64,000 nucleotides of DNA from Solobacterium moorei (GTDB lineage Bacteria; Bacillota_I; Bacilli_A; Erysipelotrichales; Erysipelotrichaceae): NCBI RefSeq assembly GCF_036323475.1, contig NZ_AP028934.1:2542001-2606000 (forward strand), in the 5' to 3' direction. Positions 26,576-35,270 of the stretch are shown one piece after another. The translations under genes were made by a program, and so were the position numbers. The notes beneath the pieces are model-generated. The model was not told the DNA's origin and made no database searches. It saw only the letters and a program-made list of their open reading frames with translations. Position 1 is the stretch's first letter, and each line of letters begins with the position of its first letter.

Positions 26576-27441
26576 ACCGCCAGAAATCCTTCGAAAATGA
26601 AAAACCAACGCTATATTTAGTACCTACTCCAATCGGAAATCTCAATGAGATGACTCCACGTGCTATCGATGTCTTAAATAGCGTCGATGTGATTGCGTGT
26701 GAAGACACACGTAATAGTGGGCAGTTACTAAAGCATTTTGATATTTCAAAGCGTTTGATTGCTTACCAAAACTTTAATGAAGCCTCCAGCACAAAAGGCA
26801 TTATTAACTTACTCTCTCAAGGAAATAATATTGCCTTGATTTCCGATGCTGGATATCCACTCATCAACGATCCAGGCCAAAGAGTTGTCAGTGAAGTGAC
26901 AGCCCTTGGATATAACGTTGTGCCAATCTCAGGCTGTAGTGCTTTCTTAAACGCACTAGTTGCATCAGGTCTTATTGCACAACCATTTATCTTCATTGGT
27001 TTCTTACCACCTTCCACACATGATTGTGTTAAGAAACTACGTCTGTACCAGTCATATCCGATGACACTCATTATGTATGAAGCTCCTCATCGCATTGAGA
27101 AGATGTTACAAAGCTGCTTAGATGTGCTAGGTGATCGGCATATCTGTATCGGTCGTGAATTAACAAAAGTACATGAGGAGTTCATCCGTGGTACAATTTC
27201 CGAGATATTACCAATTGCTTCAGAGCTAAAAGGTGAAATGGTCGTTGTAATCGAAGGCAATCAAGATGACTATGAAAAAGATATCGATATGGGGCAAATC
27301 CTAAACATGGTGAATACTTCTATTGAGAGTGGAATGTCCACAAGTGCCGCAATCAAAGAAGTTGCCAAACAGACAGGTATCCCAAAAAATCAGATCTATG
27401 ATTTAGTTCATGGAAAAACTGATCAGAAAGGTGTGTGCTAA
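26572..27441 (+). CDS. rsmI: 16S rRNA 2'-O-ribose C1402 methyltransferase
   Basis: A 289-residue tetrapyrrole-methylase-fold enzyme, RsmI. Signatures: LYLVPTPIGNLNEMTPRA, IACEDTRNSGQLL, ISDAGYPLINDPG and FIGFLPP. It methylates C1402 in the ribosomal decoding centre with SAM. It shares ATGA with ricT. Confidence 0.95.
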   Translation: MNRQKSFENEKPTLYLVPTPIGNLNEMTPRAIDVLNSVDVIACEDTRNSGQLLKHFDISKRLIAYQNFNEASSTKGIINLLSQGNNIALISDAGYPLINDPGQRVVSEVTALGYNVVPISGCSAFLNALVASGLIAQPFIFIGFLPPSTHDCVKKLRLYQSYPMTLIMYEAPHRIEKMLQSCLDVLGDRHICIGRELTKVHEEFIRGTISEILPIASELKGEMVVVIEGNQDDYEKDIDMGQILNMVNTSIESGMSTSAAIKEVAKQTGIPKNQIYDLVHGKTDQKGVC

Positions 27442-27444
27442 CGA

Positions 27445-28278
27445 ATGTTAAATCAATATGGACAATTGTCCTTAGAACAAACACTGTTCTATGTTACGAT
27501 TGCGGTTTTCCCTGCTATCTTCTTCATGATTTATATCTATCGCAATGATAGTAAAGAAAAAGAACCACCACTCTTATTACTAAAGTGTATTATTGGTGGT
27601 CTACTCTCTGTACCAGTCGCAATTATATTAGAAATGATTTCTGAACAAGTTGTCTTCTATCTTTTAGAAAATGTAGTGACTGCTACACGAGTCAATTATG
27701 GTATCCTAACCGCAATCTTTGTCGGACTTATCGAAGAAGGCTCAAAGTTCTTCTTCCTCTATCGATTTACTTGGAAAGACAAAGCATTCAACTACCGCTT
27801 TGATGGTATCGTTTATGCAGTATTCGTATCACTAGGATTTGCGGCATTAGAAAACGTCTTCTATGTATTTAATTATGGAACAGGCGTCGCATTACAACGT
27901 GCACTTCTAACTATTCCAGGACACATGAGCTTTGCGGTATATATGGGCTTATACTATGGTCACGCAAGAGTAGCTGAAGCCTTAAACATCCCAGATGTAA
28001 AGTCATTAAATCTAAAAGCTTCTTATGCATTTGCGGTATTACTACATACAATCTTTGACGCAACACTCATGGTTGAATCAGAGATTGGACTAATCTTCTT
28101 CCTTATATTCATTGTTATCCTAGATATCATCGTATATCGTACGATTCGCCTAGAGTCTAAGAATGATATTCCTATCGTTCCACCAACAGAAGAAGATATC
28201 TACGCAGAAACACAATTACCGCATCCTTCCCCAATCATTGAAATTACGCACAATGTAAGTGAACGTGAAAAAATGTAA
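27445..28278 (+). CDS. PrsW-family intramembrane glutamic protease
   Basis: A 277-residue protein with about eight membrane helices and the PrsW signatures: GLIEEGSKFFFLYRF (the catalytic Glu pair), GFAALENVFYVF and IPGHMSFAVYMGLYYG. In Bacillus PrsW starts the cleavage of anti-sigma factor RsiW. No sigma/anti-sigma pair is next door, so the substrate is unknown. It follows rsmI by three bases. The cytoplasmic tail is acidic and Pro-rich. Confidence 0.88.
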   Translation: MLNQYGQLSLEQTLFYVTIAVFPAIFFMIYIYRNDSKEKEPPLLLLKCIIGGLLSVPVAIILEMISEQVVFYLLENVVTATRVNYGILTAIFVGLIEEGSKFFFLYRFTWKDKAFNYRFDGIVYAVFVSLGFAALENVFYVFNYGTGVALQRALLTIPGHMSFAVYMGLYYGHARVAEALNIPDVKSLNLKASYAFAVLLHTIFDATLMVESEIGLIFFLIFIVILDIIVYRTIRLESKNDIPIVPPTEEDIYAETQLPHPSPIIEITHNVSEREKM

Positions 28279-28325
28279 TGTTTGTTGTATTATAAGGTTA
28301 ACTATATTAGTAAGAGGAGTAATTT

Positions 28326-29042
28326 ATGTTAAGTGATCCAACAATTGTCAAATTGATTATCATGGGCTTAGTAGGCACAAACGTTGTCTTACTTGCGGCC
28401 GTTATCTTCTTGGCATTTAAGAAAAATACATATTATGTAGATGCGGATGGAAACGATGTTGGTACAACAAAAAAGCCACAAGTTAAGAAAGTTATACAAG
28501 CTACACCAATCGCTCCAAAGCCAAAACCAGTACAACAACCAAAGCAGAATGTAGAAGATTCACTCGCTGCGACAACAGTTCTTACTGACTTAGAAAGACC
28601 TGTTATGCCAATATCTCCAACAATCAAACCAATAAAGGTTGATTCCTTGGATACACCAATTCGTGAAAAGAATAATGATGATTCCGCAACATTATTCGAA
28701 GAAATCTTCTCTACAACAAATCTAGATGAAGCTGACCCAAAGATTCTCGTTACAATCAAAGTAGCAGGACAAACAAAGGATCATACAATCAGTAAATTAC
28801 CTTGCTTGATTGGACGAGAAGCTGCTAGTTGTGACCTTGTTATCAACGAGCCAGCAATCAGCCGTAAACATGCTCGCATATTAATTGAAAGTGATACATT
28901 CTATTTAGCAGACGTTTCCGAACATAACGGAACATACCTAAACGGAATCAAATTGCCACCACTTGGTAAAGCTCGTATCCACGAGGGAGACCACATCAAT
29001 TTAGGCCGTGCAGAAATCGTCATCAACCAAATTATTGACTAA
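28326..29042 (+). CDS. Membrane-anchored FHA-domain protein
   Basis: A 238-residue protein: one N-terminal membrane helix (about 9-31), a Lys/Pro-rich linker of about 110 residues and a C-terminal FHA domain (about 142-236) with LIGREAASCDLVI, ISRKHARI and HNGTYLNGI, the phospho-threonine pocket. The linker has LAATTVLTDLE (Thr83-Thr84), which resembles the phospho-Thr stretch that other FHA proteins use for self-binding. It is likely a reader of Ser/Thr kinase signals at the membrane. RBS AAGAGGA; a terminator follows at once. Confidence 0.85.
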   Translation: MLSDPTIVKLIIMGLVGTNVVLLAAVIFLAFKKNTYYVDADGNDVGTTKKPQVKKVIQATPIAPKPKPVQQPKQNVEDSLAATTVLTDLERPVMPISPTIKPIKVDSLDTPIREKNNDDSATLFEEIFSTTNLDEADPKILVTIKVAGQTKDHTISKLPCLIGREAASCDLVINEPAISRKHARILIESDTFYLADVSEHNGTYLNGIKLPPLGKARIHEGDHINLGRAEIVINQIID

Positions 29043-29066
29043 AGATGCTTAGGGCATCTTTTTTCT
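29043..29066 (+). terminator. Terminator of the tmk-FHA gene group
   Basis: AGATGC/GCATCT stem (29043-29048, 29054-29059) and T-run. Confidence 0.85.
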
Positions 29067-29115
29067 CTGATTCTATATAATAATGATGTATGATTAACGG
29101 GTATGGAGGTTCAGT

Positions 29116-32013
29116 ATGAATTTAGAACTAAGCAACAAGCTACACGGATTTGTCCTTGAACAAATCAAAGATATCGAAGACGCAAAAGGAACTTTATATA
29201 TGTTCCGTCACGAACAAACAAACGCAGAACTCTGCTGGTTAAAACGTGATGATAAAAATAAGACCTTTGCGATTACATTCAAAACAATCCCTGATAACGA
29301 CACGGGTGTTTTCCATATTCTTGAACACAGTGTTCTAAATGGTTCAAAGAAATATCCTGTACGTGAACCATTTGTAGAACTATTAAAGAGCAGTTTACAA
29401 ACATTCTTAAATGCCTTTACGTATCCGGATAAGACAATGTATCCGGTAAGTAGCCGCAACAACAAAGACTACATGAACCTCATTTCTGTATATATGGATG
29501 CGGTATTCCAACCAGCAATCTATACAAACCCAAATATCTTTCTTCAAGAAGGTTGGCATTATCAGATTCATGATGTAAATGAAGAGATGGAATACAGTGG
29601 TGTTGTACTCAATGAGATGAAGGGTGCCTTCTCCTCTGTTGATGAAACAATCGTAGACGAACTTAACCGTATGTTATTCCCAGATAACTGCTATAAGTAT
29701 GTATCTGGCGGTGACCCACGTTATATTGCAGATTTAACTTATGAAAAGTTTATCGAAACACATCAGAAGTTCTATCATCCATCTAACGCACGTGTTTGGG
29801 TAGATGGTGACCTAGATATTGATGAAGTACTTCGTTTTATCCATGAAGAATACTTTGTTAACTATCATAAGGAAGAGATGGATTTCGCAATTCCTATGCA
29901 GAAGATTCTACCAGCTGTGCATAATCATATCTCCTACGAAGTGAATGAAAATGAACCTACCGAGAATCGCTCCCACATCTCTTTTGCGAAGATTATTTCT
30001 ACCTATGATTCTTATGTACAGAATATTGCATGGTCCGCACTCTCTTCTACACTTGTAGCCAACAATGAATCACCATTAAAGAAGGCTATCCTCGATAACA
30101 GCCTCGGTGAAGATGTTGACTTAGATTTATATGATGGTATTCAACAGCCATGGCTTGTCTTAACCATTCGTAACACCGATGCAGACAAGTATGACGCAAT
30201 CCGCAAAATATTACGTTCTACCACTAGCAAGCTTGTAAAAGATGGCTTAGATCATGAAGAATTACAAGCAACCATCAACCAGATGGAATTCCGTTACCGT
30301 GAAAGCCATGAGCCTGCAGGTTTAATGTATGGACAACGTGCAATGGATAGCTGGCTATATGGTGGTGATCCAGCAGAACCATTATCCAACGGAAAGCTAT
30401 TCGATATCTTACGTGAAAAGATTGAACAAGGATATTTTGAAGAACTCTTATCATCCTTCTTATTAGATGAAGAATATCTTAACTCCTTAACAGTTGTGCC
30501 ATCCACAACAATGGGAGCTAAGCGCGTCGCAGATGAAAAGAAACGTCTAGCAGATATTAAGGCTTCTAGTAAAGAGAATGTTCTAAAGTATATTGAGCAA
30601 AACAAGGCACTAGACCTATGGCAACAGTCTACTGATACAAAGGAACAACTAGCTACTCTACCTAAGATTCATCTTTCAGAGATTGATGAAAAGCCAGAAG
30701 ACCTTCCACTACAAATCGAAAAAGTACAGTCTGTTAAAACACTGATTCACCCTACCCAAGAATCCGGTATTGTTTACCTCTTTTTCTACTTCTCACTTGC
30801 AGGAATTACAATCAAGCATTTACCAGCAGTTGGTTTATTTACCGATTTACTTATGAACCTACCAACTACGAAGAAGACAGTTCGTGAGTTACAGCGTGCT
30901 GTACGCAAGGACCTCGGTTCCTTGAATATCGTTACAGATGTATACTCACCAGACAACCGTTCTGATGCATGTATTCCAGTCCTTGCGGTATCCTGTTCTG
31001 TACTAGAAAGAAACGTAGATAAAGTTGTACCGCTGATTTTAGAAGTTATCAAAGATACGAAGTTTACAAAGGAAGAAATCTTACCTATTCTCAAACAAGG
31101 TAATGAAGGCGCAAGACAATCCATCATCATGAATGGACATTCCTTCGCAATGCGTCGTGTATCTGCACACCATAGCGCAGAAGGTGTATTCCGTGAATAT
31201 ATCGGTGGATATGAAAATGCGTTATTCAGTAAGAAGTTAGAAGATAACTACGATGAGATGATTGATGAAGTGATCAATGAGTTTGAAATGTACCAAGAAG
31301 TATTATTCTCCAAGGATCGTTTGATTGCGAGTGTCACTGGCGATCATTTGGATGTCGTAGAAAAATTCATTGCTGGTATCAATCGCATTGAAGCACAAGG
31401 AAACATTGTGCACTACCCACTCTTACAAGAACCTAAGGAGGCACTTCAGATTCCAGCAGGTATCTCCTACTCTGCCGCAGGCACCAACATTAAGACCTTC
31501 GACTTTGAATATGATCCATGCTTGCAGGTAATCGCACATCTATTAACCTATGATTATCTTTGGACAGAGGTCCGTGTAAAGGGCAATGCATATGGAACAG
31601 GCTTCAGTGCGAATCCAAATGGAAATATCGCCGCGTACTCCTATCGTGATCCAAGCCCACTACATTCCATTGAAATCTATCGTGATATCTACAAACGTAT
31701 CAAGCAACTAGCTGAAGATGAACATACTGACTTAGCAGGATATATCATCGGCACAATTGCGGCGGCAGAGCCACTCTTAGCACCGGCTGCGAAAGTTCGA
31801 CTAGCAGATATTCGCTACTTCCGTAACACCACATACGAAAACCTATGTGCTGCACGTAAGGAAGTCCTCTCTATGAAGAGAGAAGATCTCGCAAGATACG
31901 TAGAACTCTTCGAGAAAGCATTACAGGCACCAACATCCTGCATTGTCGCAAATGCAGAAACGATTGAACAATGCAAGGAAGAAGGATATACAATCCTTGA
32001 TTTAATCTCTTAA
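29116..32013 (+). CDS. M16C-family zinc metallopeptidase (presequence-protease type)
   Basis: A 965-residue insulinase-superfamily peptidase of the single-chain PreP/CYM1/HypA group. The inverted zinc motif HxxEH is seen in FHILEHSVLNGS (about residue 70), with the distal Glu in LNEMKGAFSSVDE. Four M16 half-domains fit the length. There is no signal peptide, so it is probably a cytoplasmic oligopeptide-degrading enzyme. GGAGG at 29105-29109 sets the start. It is monocistronic, between terminators. Confidence 0.92.
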   Translation: MNLELSNKLHGFVLEQIKDIEDAKGTLYMFRHEQTNAELCWLKRDDKNKTFAITFKTIPDNDTGVFHILEHSVLNGSKKYPVREPFVELLKSSLQTFLNAFTYPDKTMYPVSSRNNKDYMNLISVYMDAVFQPAIYTNPNIFLQEGWHYQIHDVNEEMEYSGVVLNEMKGAFSSVDETIVDELNRMLFPDNCYKYVSGGDPRYIADLTYEKFIETHQKFYHPSNARVWVDGDLDIDEVLRFIHEEYFVNYHKEEMDFAIPMQKILPAVHNHISYEVNENEPTENRSHISFAKIISTYDSYVQNIAWSALSSTLVANNESPLKKAILDNSLGEDVDLDLYDGIQQPWLVLTIRNTDADKYDAIRKILRSTTSKLVKDGLDHEELQATINQMEFRYRESHEPAGLMYGQRAMDSWLYGGDPAEPLSNGKLFDILREKIEQGYFEELLSSFLLDEEYLNSLTVVPSTTMGAKRVADEKKRLADIKASSKENVLKYIEQNKALDLWQQSTDTKEQLATLPKIHLSEIDEKPEDLPLQIEKVQSVKTLIHPTQESGIVYLFFYFSLAGITIKHLPAVGLFTDLLMNLPTTKKTVRELQRAVRKDLGSLNIVTDVYSPDNRSDACIPVLAVSCSVLERNVDKVVPLILEVIKDTKFTKEEILPILKQGNEGARQSIIMNGHSFAMRRVSAHHSAEGVFREYIGGYENALFSKKLEDNYDEMIDEVINEFEMYQEVLFSKDRLIASVTGDHLDVVEKFIAGINRIEAQGNIVHYPLLQEPKEALQIPAGISYSAAGTNIKTFDFEYDPCLQVIAHLLTYDYLWTEVRVKGNAYGTGFSANPNGNIAAYSYRDPSPLHSIEIYRDIYKRIKQLAEDEHTDLAGYIIGTIAAAEPLLAPAAKVRLADIRYFRNTTYENLCAARKEVLSMKREDLARYVELFEKALQAPTSCIVANAETIEQCKEEGYTILDLIS

Positions 32014-32035
32014 AATGGCACAAATGCCGTTTTTA
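32013..32035 (+). terminator. Terminator after the M16C peptidase
   Basis: ATGGCA/TGCCGT stem around CAAA with TTTTT. Confidence 0.7.
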
Positions 32036-32131
32036 TTGTGCAATTGTGTCTAACTTTCATAAAAATGAAATATTTTCAGGTTAGTTAGTTCTAACATGCG
32101 AAAAAATCACAAACTTCTTTGTGCAAAGGTG

Positions 32132-32167
32132 TTGAATTCAAAATAAATTATTCTATAATGATAATAG
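32132..32167 (+). promoter_or_regulatory. Promoter with Fur/PerR-type box
   Basis: TTGAAT (32132-32137), 16 bases, TATAAT (32154-32159). A 7-1-7 palindrome CTATAATGATAATAG (32153-32167), with one mismatch between arms, covers the -10. It resembles PerR/Fur boxes and suggests autorepression of the regulator-rubrerythrin operon. Confidence 0.65.
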
Positions 32168-32186
32168 TTCTCAATAAGTGGTGAAT

Positions 32187-32621
32187 ATGAAAAGAAGACA
32201 GACTTATCAAAAACAAGAAATATTAAGTATTATCCAAGGAATTGGAACGCATATGACTGCGGAAGAAGTTAAGTCTGCTTTAGATCAAAAGGAGACCGGC
32301 ATTGGTTTAGCGACTGTATATCGCAATCTTAATCTTCTCGTCCAAGAAGGTGTGATTCGTAAGTATACAGGTGAAGGCTACAACTTCTATGATGGTAATC
32401 CTGCTCCACACGATCACTTACGTTGCACAAAATGCGGTAAGATGATCGACCTTGGTGAAATGCCTTATGATTCTTGCCCAGATGAAAAGGTAGAAAAATT
32501 CACCGGTGGAAAAGTATTCAGTCATGTCACTATTTTTGAGGGAATTTGCAAAGATTGTCTAAATGAGGAGGACACAAGCAATGGAATTAAAGGGTTCAAA
32601 AACCGAAAAGAATTTAAATGA
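32187..32621 (+). CDS. Fur-family regulator, PerR-like
   Basis: A 144-residue Fur-family repressor: winged helix with [14 protein letters not shown], then [12 protein letters not shown] and the second zinc pair in GICKDC. The two CxxC motifs form the structural zinc site and HDHLRC contributes to the regulatory metal site. The rubrerythrin partner points to PerR-type peroxide sensing, but Fur or Zur cannot be excluded. ATG 32187 is preferred over two GTGs at 32178. After CKDCLNEE, where relatives usually stop, the frame runs 16 codons further into the next gene, a 41-base overlap. Confidence 0.85.
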   Translation: MKRRQTYQKQEILSIIQGIGTHMTAEEVKSALDQKETGIGLATVYRNLNLLVQEGVIRKYTGEGYNFYDGNPAPHDHLRCTKCGKMIDLGEMPYDSCPDEKVEKFTGGKVFSHVTIFEGICKDCLNEEDTSNGIKGFKNRKEFK

Positions 32622-33120
32622 TGCATTCGCTGGCGAGTCAATGGCTCGCAACAAGTACACTTTCTTCGCTGAGAAGGCTCGTGAAGAAGGTTATGAACAA
32701 ATCGCAAACATCTTCTTAGAAACAGCACGTAACGAACAGGAACACGCTAAACAATGGTTCATCGCATTATGCGGTGGTGCTATCCCAACAACTCATGAAT
32801 GCTTACAGATGGGTGCTGATGGTGAAAACTACGAGTGGACAGACATGTACAAGAGAATGGCTGAAGAAGCTCGTGAAGAAGGATTCACACGTATCGCAGC
32901 TCAGATGGACATGGTAGCTAAGGTTGAAAAGGACCACGAAGAAAGATACGAGAAGCTAAAGGCTAATATCTTAAACGCTCAAGTATTCGAAAAGGACGAG
33001 CCAGTAGTATGGCAGTGCGAAATCTGTGGTTACACAATTGAGTCCAAGAAGGCTCCTAAGATTTGCCCACTCTGCAGCTACAAGGAAAGCTTCTTCGAAG
33101 TTAAGAAGGAAAATTACTAA
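32581..33120 (+). CDS. rbr: Rubrerythrin
   Basis: A 179-residue rubrerythrin, which reduces hydrogen peroxide in anaerobes. The N-terminal diiron four-helix domain has [18 protein letters not shown] and [12 protein letters not shown]; a second ExxH lies in [10 protein letters not shown]. The C-terminal rubredoxin domain has WQCEICGY and ICPLCSY (four Cys for one iron). GAGGAGG at 32565-32571 fits ATG 32581. Coding use is strong and the gene probably highly expressed. It overlaps the regulator gene by 41 bases and ends in its own terminator. Confidence 0.96.
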   Translation: MELKGSKTEKNLNDAFAGESMARNKYTFFAEKAREEGYEQIANIFLETARNEQEHAKQWFIALCGGAIPTTHECLQMGADGENYEWTDMYKRMAEEAREEGFTRIAAQMDMVAKVEKDHEERYEKLKANILNAQVFEKDEPVVWQCEICGYTIESKKAPKICPLCSYKESFFEVKKENY

Positions 33121-33128
33121 AATAAAAT

Positions 33129-33168
33129 GGAAGCCAAATTACTATAATGTAAGGCTTCCTTTTATTTT
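33129..33168 (+). terminator. Terminator after rubrerythrin
   Basis: GGAAGCC (33129-33135) with GGCTTCC (33153-33159) and TTTTATTTT. Confidence 0.9.
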
Positions 33169-33219
33169 GATACCGAAATACTAATTATAATTTCTATATT
33201 TGATCGCTTTCAAACGTTT

Positions 33220-33319
33220 ATTTGATTGCTGAATTTACATCGTAATTGTACTAAAAATTGGGAAATGGTTTCCTAATATAATTACAACTTTCCATATTTT
33301 CGTTCATAAGCAATCAAAT
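33220..33319. repeat. 100-bp foldback element
   Basis: Perfect 11-bp terminal inverted repeats ATTTGATTGCT (33220-33230) and its complement (33309-33319) enclose further nested arms: GTAATT (33242-33247) with AATTAC, and GGAAA/TTTCC around TGG at the centre. A near copy of the end, ATTTGATCGCT, lies at 33198-33208. No coding capacity. It looks like a MITE-type or structured-RNA foldback. Confidence 0.55.
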
Positions 33320-33349
33320 ATGTCGTTTTAATACCACATAAGGGTAATG

Positions 33350-33583
33350 AAACTATTATGAGTGTGCCGTCAAATGTGGAAAACTCTGATTTCCCACACA
33401 AATATTTTACTGATACCAGCACATATCTATGACCTATCTTCTTAATAAAACTTGCGGATAACTTTTTTACAGTATCATCTTTCTTCCATAAAACAAGAAT
33501 AACGTCCCTTCATCAGAAAGGTCTAGGGGGGATTATGACATGACTTATGATTGATATACAGGTACTACCTATTTCGCGTTTAC
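33350..33583 (-). mobile_element. Decayed IS66 relic
   Basis: This stretch aligns with the right part of the IS66 at 14484-17163: 33350-33430 with 16151-16231 without gaps, then 16322-16375, 16567-16612 and about 17103-17163 including the terminal inverted repeat (GTAAACGCG on the minus strand). Three internal segments are missing, at short repeats ATCTAT, TCTTTC and TCTAGG. All transposase genes are destroyed. Confidence 0.85.
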
Positions 33584-33611
33584 GATTAAAGTGCTCTTTT
33601 ATGTCAGAAAC

Positions 33612-33959
33612 TTACATATGTTCATACATTAAAATCATTAACAAAATGATTACTGCAAAACAACCCAAAACAAATAATATCTTTCCTTTTTTAGAGTGGA
33701 ACATCTTAATTTTTTTGGGATTATTCTTGATTGAAAGAATATATGTAACAATTGATACAGCCAACAATCCAAAAGATCCAAACATAACAAGGATATCAAA
33801 TCTTTCGTATTTACTAAAAAATGTCCCGATGGCGTAGGAAATCATTAAACTTATACCTGAAATGATTTCATATTTAGTATGTTTCTTTATCTTAAAGTCT
33901 CGTAGCATTTTCCAATACCCCCAAAATCTACCTAATTGATTTCTAAATACATCATTCAA
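33612..33959 (-). CDS. Small membrane protein, unknown
   Basis: A 115-residue open frame starting at TTG with three probable membrane helices (ISGISLMISYAIGTFF, VMFGSFGLLAVSIVTYIL, GKILFVLGCFAVIILLMIL) separated by basic loops. The hydrophobic pattern supports the minus strand over the opposite 96-residue frame. No strong ribosome site is seen, and the gene abuts the IS66 relic, so it may be a shortened gene. Family not recognised. Confidence 0.5.
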   Translation of the reverse strand: MNDVFRNQLGRFWGYWKMLRDFKIKKHTKYEIISGISLMISYAIGTFFSKYERFDILVMFGSFGLLAVSIVTYILSIKNNPKKIKMFHSKKGKILFVLGCFAVIILLMILMYEHM

Positions 33960-34149
33960 AATATATCATTTCTTCTTGTTATAATTCCACATAATTATTC
34001 AATAATATCAACTCTATGTTTTCCACTAAATTAGAATACTAAACTCCAAACATCTCTATTATGAATATAACAGAAGATATTTCATAAAAGCGGTATGAAA
34101 ATACCATCTTTTTCTTTATGATTATCTTAGTGAAAAAGAGGAACATCAT

Positions 34150-35028
34150 ATGTCACAAGAAATCTATGTTAAACCCAAGAAAGTTACACCCTTAAATATC
34201 CTACTTATCTTGATAGGATCATCCTTATATGCATTATCCGTAAACTTCTTCTTAGTACCTTTAAAGCTTTACTCTGGCGGAGTCCCTGGTACAGCTCAGA
34301 TGTTAAGAACATTATTCTTTTCTAATGTTCAAAATGTAGATACTGCAGGTATTATCAACCTTGCATTTAATATTCCACTCTTTCTTCTAGCTTTAAAGAA
34401 GATGAAGAAGCGCATGGTCGTAGGAACCGCGTTATCTGTTGCCTTACAGACAATCATCTTTACTTATATCATCGCCCCTACTGCACCTATTCTCGATGAT
34501 AAACTTGCATGCATTGTAATCGCTGGACTATTAGGTGGCGTTGGATGTGGATTAATTCTTACAAATAGCGCAAGTGCAGGTGGCCTAGATTTATTGGGTT
34601 TATATCTAAGTCATAAGTCAAAGAAGATTTCTGTAGGACTATTCAATGTACTTTATAATATTGTTCTCTATACATTAATGGCAGTACTTTTTGATGTTTC
34701 AACTGCGTTATACTCTATTATCTATATTGTTGTATTCTCTGTTACGATTGACCGTTGGCATTATCAAAACATTGAAGTTGAGCTGATGATTTTCACACAT
34801 GTCCCTGAAGTGAAAGAGATGATCATGCATGAATATGCAAGAGGTGTTACTTGTTGGGATGGTAAGGGTGCTTATACCAATCATCAAACCGAAGTACTCG
34901 TAACAATCGTCGCAAAAAGTGAGGTTTCATCTGTCCAAAGAGAGATTCGAAAGCTTGATCCAAATGCCTTCGTAATCGCACATACACGTGTCTCTGTGTC
35001 TGGAGGTTACCAAAAACGCCTTGTTTAG
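34150..35028 (+). CDS. YitT-family membrane protein
   Basis: A 292-residue YitT-type protein: five or six membrane helices in the first 200 residues (NILLILIGSSLYALSVNFFL, LYSGGVPGTAQMLR, LTNSASAGGLDLLGLYLS) and a C-terminal DUF2179 domain (about 205-285) with a small-ligand ferredoxin-like fold. The physiological role of the family is unsettled. AAGAGGA precedes ATG 34150. It is monocistronic. Confidence 0.9.
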   Translation: MSQEIYVKPKKVTPLNILLILIGSSLYALSVNFFLVPLKLYSGGVPGTAQMLRTLFFSNVQNVDTAGIINLAFNIPLFLLALKKMKKRMVVGTALSVALQTIIFTYIIAPTAPILDDKLACIVIAGLLGGVGCGLILTNSASAGGLDLLGLYLSHKSKKISVGLFNVLYNIVLYTLMAVLFDVSTALYSIIYIVVFSVTIDRWHYQNIEVELMIFTHVPEVKEMIMHEYARGVTCWDGKGAYTNHQTEVLVTIVAKSEVSSVQREIRKLDPNAFVIAHTRVSVSGGYQKRLV

Positions 35029-35107
35029 CGCTAAAATGCGATTAGTAGTGGATTTGTTTTTTCTTTGTGATGCATTTTGTAATAAATATTCCTAAGGTTG
35101 AGCACCT

Positions 35108-35209
35108 TCTGTCATGTCTGATGGTAAACTTCTATGGAGACCTCTTTAGAGGAAACCGTATATTAGCCGCAAAACTTGAAGAAGTTCTTACGCAGAGATC
35201 TCCGACAGA
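35108..35209 (+). ncRNA. Candidate structured RNA between yitT-like gene and addA
   Basis: TCTGTC (35108-35113) pairs with GACAGA (35204-35209), TGGAGA (35135-35140) with TCTCC (35199-35203), and inside are small hairpins CCTC/GAGG (35141-35152) and AACTT/AAGTT (35173-35186). A strong terminator follows at 35232. The nested layout looks like a folded RNA, either a stand-alone sRNA or the 3' end of the upstream mRNA. I cannot assign it to a known family; no open frame. Confidence 0.45.
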
Positions 35210-35231
35210 TTCTAATTAATTTAATAGAGAT

Positions 35232-35265
35232 AAAAGATGGAGATTACAAATTCTCCATCTTTTTC
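35232..35265. terminator. Strong bidirectional terminator
   Basis: AAAAGATGGAGA (35232-35243) with TCTCCATCTTTT (35252-35263). It serves the plus-strand transcript and, in reverse, addA. Confidence 0.88.
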
Positions 35266-35270
35266 TCTTA

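Noticed and set aside
33547-33837. A 96-codon plus-strand frame starting in the IS66 relic
   Set aside because: The opposite strand has a better membrane-protein pattern, and this start lies in decayed IS sequence.
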